From assembly GCF_001949145.1 (NCBI RefSeq), contig NW_019091374.1:844102-867256 (forward strand): DNA of 23,155 bases, read 5' to 3'. The notes beneath the pieces are model-generated. The model made no database searches and had not been told where the DNA came from. It saw nothing but the letters and a program-made list of their open reading frames with translations. Positions within the stretch are counted from its first letter, which is position 1; each line of letters starts with the position of its first letter. The position numbers and the translations under genes are program-made. This document shows, piece by piece, positions 12,801 through 21,211 of the stretch. Origin of the DNA: Acanthaster planci. Lineage: Eukaryota > Echinodermata > Asteroidea > Valvatida > Acanthasteridae.

Positions 12801-15800
12801 CAGATTAACAGTGACTTCCCTCTTCAACTAGCAGACCCAAAGTGTTCTGTTCATACGGTTCATTCTGAAAATTTCCTGGGCACCACCATATTGCTGCTTT
12901 TCATTGCCTATCATTTTGCGGCTCAGTACAGTTCACTGACCTTGAGGAAAAACAGGACAGAGTTCACTGCACCCCTGCAGACCCTCCAAAGTAAACTGAA
13001 TTCAATGCCGAATGTTGACAAATGGAGGAAATAACGGCAATAAATGAAAGGTGGAAAGAAAATCTGAACTCCTATTGAAAATAGGACAATATCGTGCCTG
13101 TTGTAAATACATGTATCAATAAGGAAACTGTCACAGTTTGCTGTGTGTTCCTATCAGAATGGTGTTGTCAGAATGTGCGTACTGGTTGACATGCACTGAA
13201 AGAAAAATTTAGGGGGGTTAGGTAATTTTTGACTAGATTATCAGGACTTGGTGTGTCTATGTTATGATTACAGGTGCGTGGTCCTTCTCACAGCCATGGA
13301 ACATGCCACGAAACATGTAACAATATGGTTTCATTACAAAAATGACTGGTCACCAGGCACCCACCATTTTGTGCAGTTGCCTATCAGCTATCAGGACACC
13401 CCTCCCGGCCCATGGAAAGGACCTGTTATTCTTTGAGAAAGTGTGTGACTAAAGCAGTGTGAACTTGGATAATTACAAAAGACCGAGAGAAGGTTTGTGG
13501 GTGCGCCATAAGGAATCAATCTCCTTTAGAATTGGGGTGGTTGCGTGAAGAACAAAAAGCATGAACTCGACGTCTCGACCCGGATGCTCTGGTCGTCCTC
13601 AGGAAGAATGCCAGACGAGAGTGGAGCACTGCAAAAGATTTTGCTTGGGGAAGGCAACAGCTTCTTATTTTGGCAGTTGGTGATGTGGATCAAGCACCAA
13701 CTAATGAGTACATGCTGTACCACTGGGCAATTCCATTATACTCAACGTGCATTCAGGGGCTACAGTGTAGATGTACATACTGTACTGCAAAGCACTTACA
13801 TGCACATGTACTTTACAGTAAAAGTAAGTCTTACTATATGTACACATCTGTATGTATTTGGTACAACTCAAGCTTAGGCAAATGCGTATGATACATGTAT
13901 AACACAGTTACCTACGTACATGTGCCTTATAGTCTTATCGGCAGCAGAGCCGATGAGATATGAGCACTTACATGTACTGGTGCAAACCTCACGCAGTCTG
14001 ACATGGGCTTTTGCATTCAGTGCATATTGATAAAAGTCTGTGAAGTTTGTTGCATAAATTTAAGGAAATGAATTCGCTGCGGTAGATACATATTTATGGA
14101 TACATTCTGTACACATATGAATGATATTTTTCAAAGTTTCTGTAACGATATGGCAACATCAAACTGTGAACATTACAGACATTACCTTTCAATGTTACGG
14201 ATGTTACGCATGAAAAAACGTTTTCACATTAGTAACTTATAGCACACTAACTCAAGGTATAGTCAGTTCTGCATATTATTCTTCACTTTCAAGAGACCGA
14301 ACACAAACACAAAATGCCCAATGAGAAATGATTGCTTTCTGTGAGTCTGTGTCTCGCTTCACTGTAGCAAATTTACATGTCTCCCACTGTGCTGGACGGT
14401 ACTGAAAATCCATAATTTTAGCAAAAATGAAAAAGGTTTTCTCCTACTGTAGGTCCAATAAGCACATCCAATGTCTTTGGTGTACCCTATGCTTCTGATA
14501 TAAGGTGTTGTCTTTCTCTATAATTTATACTACAATGTTGACATACATGCACCTGTACCACTACCCACACTGAACCTTGCAGTTTAGAAGATTCAGAAAG
14601 ATTCCACTTTTCAGCCATGTCCACTTTGGCATGCAATCGCCGCATCCCAATTTGGACTGCTGAACACTGATAGCCAGAAGTGTGGAAAACAAATTAAGTT
14701 TCGATTAAATTTGTTCACGGTCTACTTTGTAAGTGTACTTGAATGTACATTGTACATCCTGACACCGCTTTTCTTGTCCTGAGGTCCATATGCCATGTGT
14801 GGGATGCATCTACCGGTAGGTGTGAATAAGCTCGCCAGGCGGGGGTAACAATGCAGTCCCCCCCCTAAATGCTTCAGTGTTCTATAAGAAAACTATTTTT
14901 CTATGCTACATGTATGCTTAATTTGAGCTGAATGATAAGGCGTGCAATCACGTAAGAATAAAGACCAAACCCAAAATTCTTTGCAGAGAAACCCTACATG
15001 TACAAGGGAAGCCTGCCGGTACCCTGCATTTTCCCAATGCACAAAACTGCCTCCCAAGCACATCACGCAGCATTTTAATTCTGGGTCCGAACTGAAAGTC
15101 AACAACAGACAACAGGAAAAAGCAATCTCCTGCAAACAATGTCCATGTTGAATACCACTGCTTTTATGCATTTGCAGAAAAGTTGTGACACTGTAAACAT
15201 CACAAAGAGATTTTCCTGCTGGTATACACCTTTTTTTTTTCGTTCGAAAGAAAAAAACACCCTGCTTGAAGAGATGTGCTTTCTAATGTCATTGTTTGGT
15301 GAACAACTGTTTTTGGGTCACGTTTCTATAGCACTTTGCCCCATCATGGTGCACTCTCCTTGTCGCCTTCATTTTTAACCACTTGGGGGGATGCTTTTTG
15401 TCCACAATGAAGTTTGTATTACATGTATTTTTAGTCCAAAATCTTGAGTTTTTAAGAACAGGATCAGGAGCCCCTTTTCGTAAATTTTCTGGGACACCAC
15501 ACGTCACTCTTCTCTCGAGAGTCATTGTTCATGTACGAGATTTGTACAACATTTCTTGCAGGTACAGACTAATGTTTGTTTTTTCATGCATATCATCACG
15601 GTGCTTTGTGCCATGTTGAGCCTCTAGGGGCCCTACCACTAATGTCTTTTCACAAAATGCCCATTTTTCCAAGGCAGCTAGCCAAACGGGTTCAATTAAT
15701 ATTTTTTTTCATTTCCATTTTATTGTCAAATCTTTACCAAACAATTTTTTTTCCCCTGGACATTTTCACAGCAAACCTGTCTCTAGTGGTGATTCGCTGT

Positions 15801-18800
15801 TTTCCCCTCCATCCATTCAGTGCCAGCAGAAAGGTTCTTTGACCATCTAACCGTATCGGAACGTCCTCATGTTGGTTTTAATTGTGGTCTTGCATCATGT
15901 GGTGCGTGTAACTTTCCATTCAGTCGTAAACAGCTGCTCAGATTGGATGCAAACAAGTGAGGCTTATCACGATGGTGCATCAGGCCATGCAAGAGTTTGA
16001 AAATTGGATTCATGTTGCTTCCAAAAATAGTACAGTACTCTCAACCAGGTTCATGCAAGAACTCACAGAGAACAACTGAACAATAGAAAGAACAGATCTC
16101 CAAAGTTGATTGAGCTATTACATGAACATGTAATGTTAATTGTGTGACATTTGATGCGGAACAGAAATCAACAAGCCTGACAGGGAGCATTAATGAGCTG
16201 GAATGTATGTGTGTGTCTAGCCTCCTTTCAAACAAATTCTTGTGTGTCTCATCAAGCAGCTGTCTCAACTAAAATGTCACGCTACATAGTGCGTGCTACG
16301 ATCAAGTACACGTTGTAGCAGTGTTACCAGTTGTAGTCAGGACCATCACAAGACCTTTCACAAGACCATGCACAAGACCATGCACAAGACCTTTCACAAG
16401 ACCATACACAAGACCATGCACAAGACCTTTCATACACGTAAGACCAGTCACAGGTACAAGCACCAGAGTGAACAATGCCAAAGCAATGCTTTTGTTGCAT
16501 TTCATTTGAATAGCTTGAAAAGTGAATTCCGACTCAAGGCCTTGTGTTGGTCTTGTGGTGGTCTGTAGAGATCTGGACTACAACGCTGACTGTTTTAAAT
16601 CTCAGCACATGTACCTTGGACGCATCGTATCATGACGATGTAATTATTCTCAAGATCTCACAGTCCTGTTTCCTATAAAAATTCACGGCCTAATCGAGGC
16701 ACAGGCAAAAATATGTGGCTAACAAATTCTCCTGTGCTTACATGAGGCAAAGACGGAGATCCTCAATTCATCACTTGCTATGTTTGAAGTTTCCAATCAA
16801 TTTTAAAGGTGGCTTTCTTTATTTTGGAACCCTGACAGTGAACCCAAGCGATTTCAGGTTAAAGCCTTAAGACATGATGACTGGAGCTTGTACAATGTTG
16901 CTGAAAAGATTGACCACTCCCTGGTCTGGTGGCATACATGTACATGTAGAAAATGTACAGAAATACAGATTACCTGTAGGTACCGACAAGTGCCCCAATG
17001 GAGTGGCAAAGGAATATTGCACAAGAGCCAGTCTATTTGCTGACATGGCATGGCTTTACAACTTTTCAGTACTGTACTTTTTGAGACAAATTTTTTATAC
17101 ATGTAGAACTGTTTACAAATGTATACAATGTGTTCACTAAAATTATCAGGCTCCTACATTGTAAAGATTGTTGCACATGATGTTTGGAGTGTGAAACTTT
17201 GCGGGATAAAGTGCCATTCGTGAGGCCCGAGTGATAGCTATTCCAGCCTCCACTTGCCATGAAAAATTGTTGTTTTCCCTAGGGCTGTGCCAAATATCCA
17301 AATATTCGATCAATTATCAAATATTCAAATATTATTTTCCGAATTTGAATATTCAGATACAAAATTCTTGAAAAGAACAGGGAATTCCTTTGTTTTAAAT
17401 GAGAAAAATTGCACCATGGAGGCTTGATTCAAGCAGATTCAAATAAAAAAGGATTCAAAAAAGTAAATTATTCATTAAACAATTTAAAAGGAATAGAAAT
17501 TTTCATAATCTTTCTAAATCTTACCTGGAGATATTCCTAGATGTGAGAAGTTATTACAGTGATCATATGTACAATTGTGTGCATTATTCCAATTATTTTG
17601 TATATGGTTTGTGTCTCAACAATCTGCTGGTTGGTACAACCAAATATTCGGATATTCAATCAAAGTGAAGGTCAAATATTGGACTAGCATATTATTCGAT
17701 TTGACTCCGCCCTAGTTTTCCCTGCAGGACTGTGGAATCAACTTATTTACATAATAACTTCTCCAATAATGCATGTAGGTGAAGTGGGAGTCCCTGTACT
17801 GAGATGACACGGTACTTCTTTTGAAGTCAGAAAGGCATTTTGATGTTGTTCACGCTTTGTTGATGCTGTGTTTGTTGACACTAAATGCATACATGTAGCA
17901 TTGCGGTGAAAGTTTCACTGATTCACGTGCAATAAAATAAATGAAACAGAAAGCTCTTACTGGTCCCTACGCAGTCCTTTGCCCTCCGGAATAAGCATGG
18001 CAAGGACAGCCATGCGATACATGTGGTCTGACACACTCTCTGGCTGTTCCACCTTGTGGTTCACCCACCCTGTCCGTTTCACTCGCTGCAAAGGACCAAA
18101 ATACCACAGAAATGTATTGCAAGCATTTGTGTACTAAAATGAATAAGAGCCATAAATTCTTCTTGGGGAGGGGCTCCGTATACATGTACATGTGCATTAA
18201 TTTAACAAGGAAAATAGCTATTGATTTCACCAAGCCACAATCTTTCATGGATGACATATACACTGTACGCAAAATACCTTTGTTTTCATAAAGCTCCAAA
18301 GAATCAGAGGGACAAAAAAAAAAGAATTTTTCTTAGACTAACTTCTTTATTAACTTCCCAATGCCATAAATCATGCCCGAAGGGTTGAGCCTCAGGAGTC
18401 ATCTGGTCATTTTCCAAAGCCATGAGAAAAGAGAGGCTATAGACTTGCATCCACGCCCACATTAGTAAGAAAAAGATTTTAAAAAAACACAAAAATCAAG
18501 GTTCCAAAACTTCCAGCAGCTGTATAGAACATGATATTTATGCGTTTCATCCATACTGAGCTCAGTTGAGATAGCTTTTGAATGTCCAGATGTCTGCTTG
18601 AGCTACGGCCAACTCACATGCCTTGGATTGGATTGCTTGTCTATTATGTACATTTCACTCTTTTTTGTTGTGATGATCCCTAATCGACCCAACCCATGAA
18701 CTGATGAAGGGCCTACAAATGTAACTCATCTCTCAGCAAGGCTTTGATTCTAGTTTGGCAATATTATGCTTGAAAAGTGTCTGTACTTGGAGGTTAAAAT

Positions 18801-19603
18801 AGAAGAATGAATGATGAAAAACGAAAAATGAAAAAATGCCATGGCAATGACATGGAACAGCCGCGGAGACGATGAGGGGTCAAGTGACGTAATGCTCAAC
18901 GACCTTATTTTAAAGATGGCGACTGTGAGAGTGAGCCTGTTAGATTGAATGGATAAAGGAAAAAAGACTGGAAAATACCTGAATAACGTGAATGAAATCA
19001 TTCAATAAATGGTATTTAGAAAACGGAAAAGTCAAGAATCATGTTCGTATGCAAAAGAAATTGCGCCCACGATGATAAGTGGGTGCGCCAAAAATGTTCA
19101 GTATTTTAAATGTTCAGGTTTGACCCTAAGGTCCTTGGGAACCACTGAGTTCTTGATGCAACGGACAAGGAAGGTCAGGTGGTTGGAGTAGCGGGCAAAC
19201 TTCATCCTGCAGCGTTCATACCTACGTATGAGCTTGAGGGTAGTGCGCCCATATTAAAAAATTCATGGTTAACCTACTAAAAATTGAAAATCAAATGAAA
19301 ATCAAATGAAATCTGAAGGACCAAACAACACATTGTTTTTTGAGGCCTCAGGGACTTCAATTGCCTGCCATGGGGCTCCAAACTTGGTTGATTTTACACT
19401 ATTTTCAATGGAGCTTGAATTGGTTCAGTGCACCCCTAGGCCCTTACTTTATCAATGTTTATGAGATGAGAGAAACTATGGCCAAAAATCGACAACGACA
19501 AAACATAAAACCCTAAATCTGCCTGAACTCATTGTCCTGAACTTACTTTTAGTTGACCAACAAGGCGCATAAAATCAATGATATTTTTCAATTGGTCGTC
19601 CAT
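3793..19603 (-). CDS. HDDC2: HDDC2, HD-domain 5'-deoxynucleotidase (six coding exons, complete)
   Basis: Spliced coding exons on the minus strand are 19603-19547, 18085-17961, 12700-12598, 11524-11456, 10778-10640 and 3875-3793. All five introns are GT-AG and phases join without a break, giving 576 nt and 191 residues; the human protein is slightly longer, with an extended N terminus. The family hydrolyses deoxynucleoside 5'-monophosphates to deoxynucleosides and phosphate, using a divalent metal in an HD fold. Candidate metal or catalytic residues are visible: His40 in SVSDHMYRM, His69-Asp70 and Glu73 in VHDLAE, Asp78 in GDIAPAD, and Asp135 in KDLDKFEMILQA. The C-terminal GKFTHPTVQEWV also matches the family. 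The identification comes from reading the exons against remembered HDDC2 sequence; no alignment was run. The gene faces MRPS28 across a short shared promoter interval. Exon sizes are conventional, and introns 2 and 5 are swollen by repeats. Confidence 0.95.
6340..6412 (-). mobile_element. tRNA-derived relic (SINE head or tRNA pseudogene)
   Basis: Read on the minus strand, CGTCGAATGG (box A-like, 6395-6405) and GGTTCGAGTAA (box B-like, 6351-6361) flank ACGTCTGCACTTACAAGCAG, which resembles the anticodon arm of tRNA-Val. The acceptor stem does not close, so this is not a working tRNA. Just downstream is a 9-bp hairpin, CTTGTGAAA/TTTCACAAG (6328-6349). A SINE head is the likeliest reading; flanking duplications were not found. 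Confidence 0.6.
7690..8000. mobile_element. Non-autonomous hAT-like element
   Basis: A 311-bp segment with inverted ends, AGGTTCCTGCA on the left and TGCAGGAACCCT on the right. Flanking 8-mers GCTTTTCA (7682-7689) and GCTTCTTA (8001-8008) match at 6 of 8 positions, consistent with an aged hAT duplication. The interior is built from repeated CCATGACTTTTCCATGAC-like units on one strand and their variants. It has no transposase. The 156-codon open frame over it is fortuitous. Confidence 0.65.
8511..8558 (+). repeat. Dispersed repeat block, copy A
   Basis: CACCCTATTAG, then GAGG.ATGTAAC and ACCACCTGTC, in the same order and spacing as 10468-10514. Identity by eye is roughly three quarters. The family is unknown. 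Confidence 0.45.
10468..10514 (+). repeat. Dispersed repeat block, copy B
   Basis: CACCCTATTGG, then GAGGAATGTAAC and ACCACCTGTC, paired with 8511-8558. It lies about 125 bp from the HDDC2 exon 5 donor. Confidence 0.45.
10640..10778 (-). CDS. HDDC2: HDDC2 coding exon 5
   Basis: Encodes residues 119-164 plus the first base of codon 165. It contains EEAKFVKDLDKFEMILQA, where Asp135 is the expected last metal ligand, and LQDFFDTT. A polypyrimidine CTTTTTTTGCAG acceptor precedes it and GTATGC follows. Open frames of 170 and 76 codons that overlap it in other frames are shadows. Confidence 0.96.
10779..11455 (-). other. HDDC2 intron 4
   Basis: GT-AG intron of 677 bp with no recognisable repeat or gene. 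Confidence 0.85.
11456..11524 (-). CDS. HDDC2: HDDC2 coding exon 4
   Basis: A 69-nt exon of 23 whole codons, residues 96-118, beginning DAMKHLAGL and ending FCELWE. It aligns with the EEEAMKQI...LYELWE helix region of HDDC2. The acceptor is TTTCAG and the donor GTAAGT. Both junctions are phase 0, so skipping it would keep frame. Confidence 0.93.
11525..12597 (-). other. HDDC2 intron 3
   Basis: GT-AG intron of 1073 bp. Its main content is a long inverted repeat at 11880-12027. A perfect TACATGTACATGT run follows at 12055-12067. No coding sequence was recognised. Confidence 0.85.
11880..12027. mobile_element. MITE-like inverted repeat in HDDC2 intron 3
   Basis: Two arms of about 50 bp, 11880-11930 and 11977-12027, are inverted copies with only a few mismatches, around a 46-bp loop. 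Each arm contains GGATTCGGCTTAGACTT and ends inward with CGCTGGTTCC. The length, symmetry and lack of coding capacity suggest a MITE; no flanking duplication was obvious. As RNA it would form a strong hairpin. Confidence 0.7.
12598..12700 (-). CDS. HDDC2: HDDC2 coding exon 3 (HD motif)
   Basis: Encodes residues 62-95 after one base completing codon 61. It holds the HD signature VHDLAECIVGDIAPAD (His69, Asp70, Glu73, Asp78), then KEEKYRREK. The acceptor is CTTCCACAG and the donor GTGAGG at phase 0. This is the most conserved part of the enzyme. Confidence 0.96.
13566..13602 (-). mobile_element. Penelope-like terminal hairpin (hammerhead-like) relic
   Basis: On the minus strand CTGAGGA (13602-13596) is followed by GACC, a loop, GGTC, then GAGACGTCGAG. 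The order CTGANGA, stem, GARAC recalls the hammerhead ribozyme motifs known from Penelope-like retroelements. Two departures are seen: GAGA in place of GAAA, and one extra base before the stem. A working ribozyme is therefore unlikely. The assignment is inference. Confidence 0.45.
16347..16430 (+). repeat. 12-bp minisatellite, seven units
   Basis: Seven tandem copies of CACAAGACCWTD, with final triplets TTT, ATG or ATA arranged TTT-ATG-ATG-TTT-ATA-ATG-TTT. Because 12 is a multiple of three, open frames run through it on both strands, producing repetitive peptides that are artefacts. It lies in HDDC2 intron 2. Confidence 0.95.
17272..17279 (+). repeat. hAT target-site duplication, left
   Basis: GTTTTCCC, identical to 17715-17722. 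Confidence 0.85.
17280..17714. mobile_element. Non-autonomous hAT-like element with perfect 8-bp duplication
   Basis: A 435-bp AT-rich element. Its ends are TAGGGCTGTG on the left and, inverted, TAGGGCGGAG on the right. It is flanked by identical 8-mers GTTTTCCC (17272-17279 and 17715-17722), the duplication length of hAT transposons. Subterminal sequence is rich in AATATTCGAATA-like palindromes on both sides, plausible transposase-binding repeats. No transposase frame is present. It interrupts HDDC2 intron 2. Confidence 0.85.
17715..17722 (+). repeat. hAT target-site duplication, right
   Basis: GTTTTCCC, identical to 17272-17279. Confidence 0.85.
17961..18085 (-). CDS. HDDC2: HDDC2 coding exon 2
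   Basis: Encodes residues 20-60 plus two bases of codon 61. It carries RTGWV, the PESVSDHMYRMAV motif with metal-ligand His40, and the following helix. It is preceded by a TTTGCAG acceptor and ends in CA before a GTAAGA donor (phase 2). The split codon CA/C makes residue 61 His. Confidence 0.95.
18086..19546 (-). other. HDDC2 intron 1
   Basis: GT-AG intron of 1461 bp. It holds a minus-strand retroelement coding relic at 19098-19256 and, on the plus strand, a CRE-like TGACGTAA (18885-18892) about 25 bp before AAGATGGCG. A tandem duplication of AAAATCAAATG lies near 19285-19310. Nothing else was recognised. Confidence 0.85.
19098..19256 (-). pseudogene. Retroelement coding relic, probably Penelope-like N-terminal segment
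   Basis: Between stops at 19256-19254 and 19100-19098, the minus strand reads 51 codons including LKLIRRYERCRMKFARY, SNHLTFLVRC and VVPKDLRVK. The pattern NHLTF..RC....(I/V)P..LR.K matches my recollection of N-terminal regions of Penelope-like element proteins in marine invertebrates. The frame stops early and the reverse transcriptase and GIY-YIG parts are absent, so it is a fragment. It sits inside HDDC2 intron 1, in HDDC2 orientation, and could be exonised in principle. The family call is from memory. Confidence 0.5.
19547..19603 (-). CDS. HDDC2: HDDC2 coding exon 1
   Basis: This exon encodes residues 1-19, MDDQLKNIIDFMRLVGQLK, which matches the LRLVGQLK start of the HD fold in the family. 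The start ATG at 19603-19601 has A at -3 and G at +4. A consensus GTAAGT donor follows at phase 0. The usual vertebrate N-terminal extension is absent. Confidence 0.93.
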
Positions 19604-19796
19604 TTCTTCGGCACAATATGCATGACGTGCGGGACGTGCACGCCGCGCCAATGATGAATGTAAACGACATGATCTATCCCAGAATGCCATCCTCTAGTTT
19701 TTATAGAGCCAATGAAAATACTCGTTACTTAAGAGATGGCGAGTAACTACACGATAGCTTGATTGTGATTGGTTTAATGGTTTGCCGGCAAGCAAT
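19604..19796. promoter_or_regulatory. Probable bidirectional HDDC2/MRPS28 promoter
   Basis: Only 193 bp separate the two divergent start codons, so both 5' UTRs and core promoters must fit here unless a non-coding first exon lies elsewhere. Visible motifs are CCAAT at 19648-19652 and 19709-19713, its reverse complement ATTGG at 19768-19772, CRE-like TGACGTGC near 19623, CCCAGAATGCC at 19678-19688 (ZNF143-like), GAGATGGCGAG near 19733, and CAATATGGCGGC at 19794-19805, a YY1-like motif covering the MRPS28 ATG. There is no convincing TATA box. Such CCAAT/YY1/ZNF143 architecture is common for mitochondrial and housekeeping genes; its use here is inferred. Confidence 0.8.
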
Positions 19797-20245
19797 ATGG
19801 CGGCGCCCATGCGACTCGGGGTGAGTGCTATTAGGTTGGCCAGAAAGCTTTCGCAAATACGGTCACTGCGTGGGCTAAATGCCCCCAGAGCCACTTTTTG
19901 TGATACATCAGATAATAGAGATAGTTCAGAAATAAGTCGTTTGGACCAAAGTGGTGAATCTACCGAGTGGAAGGCAGAGGAAGTTCAGCCTAAATTAACT
20001 GGATTCGCTCGAGCATTCGCAAAGCATTCGGCTGTGCAGCAGACCGGTCTCCCCGAAACAGACGCATCACCAGAGACGCCTCAGAGCTTTGCTAAGCTCC
20101 TAAGACATTCATCCCACGTCCATATTGGCAACGCCAAGGGTCAAATTGTCATTGGAAAAATTTTTCACGTTGTTGATGATGATCTCTATATTGATTTTGG
20201 AGGGAAATTCCACTGTGTGTGCAAGAGGCCTGAACAAGATGCAGA
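19797..20245 (+). CDS. MRPS28: MRPS28 coding exon 1
   Basis: Encodes residues 1-149 plus two bases of Glu150, including the presequence and the FGGKFHCVC core. It ends in GCAGA before a consensus GTAAGT donor. Reading through the donor gives an immediate in-frame TAA, so splicing is needed for the C terminus. Confidence 0.95.
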
Positions 20246-21134
20246 GTAAGTAGGACACACTAGGAATTCCACAATTTTATAAGTCCATAATAATTATTTC
20301 GTGTATTTTAGAGGGTTGACTTTTTCTTGAATGACCCTAAAGTAAGCAACAAACTGGGGGGCATTTCTTTCTCAACACATGTACAATAGGATGACATTAC
20401 TTTTTACATGCAGACAATTGATGCCGGTATTTGACAATTACATGTAACTAGTAGGCCTTGTAGGTAGTTACATGTACAGCAAAAAGTCAATTTTTCAGAT
20501 GGAGATCAGGGACTAAACTACTTCTGTATCCTGGGCCCCACTTCCAACTATGAATAAGACAGATAAAGTGAAGAGTTTTTTTTCCACAACACAGAGAATA
20601 TTCTTTCAAGTAGATTGCTGGTTTCAGCGTATTCATAGCACACCTACCTCGTGTTTCTTACCACATGTAGCAAGGGAAAGTATGTTTACATGATGAAATT
20701 ATAAGTTTAAGCTTGTTTGCAGACAGTTGCAATTCTTAATAACAAACAAGAATAACAATATAAGCCTGGGAATCACTTTTGCGACACAGGGCTGTGAAAA
20801 GGCAGGTTCATACTTCCACTGAACGTGATAGCAAAGCAAATTCACTCAACTTGCAATGTGTCCAACTTACGCAAATTTGCAGGGTGAATACTTGATATGG
20901 TCTCACAAAAGTGCTACATGTACATGAACATGCATATTCACTGTATTGTCGCACTGATTTCATAGCTCTTTATTTCTTAACAGGAAGTTCCACCGTGGCA
21001 CCAAGGTCCGACTTCGCCTGCAGGATGTTGAGCTGACAGATCACTTCATCGGTGCAGCCAGGGATCTCAGCCTGTTGGAGGCTGATGCAGATCTCTTGGG
21101 ACTCGCCAAACCCCATACACAAACAATCTCTTGA
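19797..21134 (+). CDS. MRPS28: MRPS28, mitochondrial small-subunit ribosomal protein bS1m (two exons, complete)
   Basis: Exons 19797-20245 and 20984-21134 join through a GT-AG intron to give 600 nt and 199 residues; the human protein is similar in length at about 187. It is a structural protein of the mitochondrial ribosome small subunit. The first 34 residues are rich in Arg, Leu and Ala and lack acidic residues, as expected for a matrix-targeting presequence. Conserved blocks are [10 protein letters not shown] (69-78), SFAKLLRHS (97-105), [26 protein letters not shown] (its ends at 117 and 142), and [13 protein letters not shown] in exon 2. Start choice: ATG at 19797 has A at -3 and G at +4; the frame is open slightly upstream but only from a TTG. 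Identification is by recalled family sequence and is strong. Confidence 0.96.
20246..20983 (+). other. MRPS28 intron
   Basis: GT-AG intron of 738 bp. It has several TACATGTA palindromes (for example near 20915) and no recognised element or gene. Confidence 0.88.
20984..21134 (+). CDS. MRPS28: MRPS28 coding exon 2
   Basis: Completes Glu150 and encodes [17 protein letters not shown] onward to the TGA at 21132-21134. The acceptor is TTTCTTAACAG. The intron lies just before the block equivalent to human KYQKGTRVRLRLLDLEL, which confirms the join. Confidence 0.95.
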
Positions 21135-21205
21135 CTGATCAATCGCATGCATCATTCTCTGGAGGAAGGACTCAAACACCCTTGTTTGATGCAAAAGTTT
21201 TTAAC

Positions 21206-21211
21206 ATTAAA
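21206..21211 (+). terminator. Candidate MRPS28 polyadenylation signal, proximal
   Basis: ATTAAA, the commonest variant hexamer, lies 72 bp after the stop codon and would give a short 3' UTR. It is a candidate only. Confidence 0.4.

Larger units (their letters stand above)
12701..17960 (-). other. HDDC2 intron 2
   Basis: GT-AG intron of 5260 bp. It carries a Penelope-like hairpin motif (13566-13602), a stretch dense in ATGTACAT-type palindromes (about 13765-13925), a 12-bp minisatellite (16347-16430) and a complete hAT-like element (17280-17714). I saw no gene in the rest, including 13930-16340. Confidence 0.85.

Noticed and set aside
15289-15525. 78-codon minus-strand frame with GVPENLRKGAP, considered as a transposon fragment.
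   Set aside because: I could not tie it to any element family and it has no flanking repeats.
16293-16568. Open frames on both strands with tetrapeptide repeats such as HKTM and GLVH.
   Set aside because: They are produced by the 12-bp minisatellite, whose unit length is a multiple of three.
19782-19796. An upstream MRPS28 start five codons before the annotated ATG.
   Set aside because: The codon is TTG. The ATG at 19797 has strong context and is the sensible start of the presequence.
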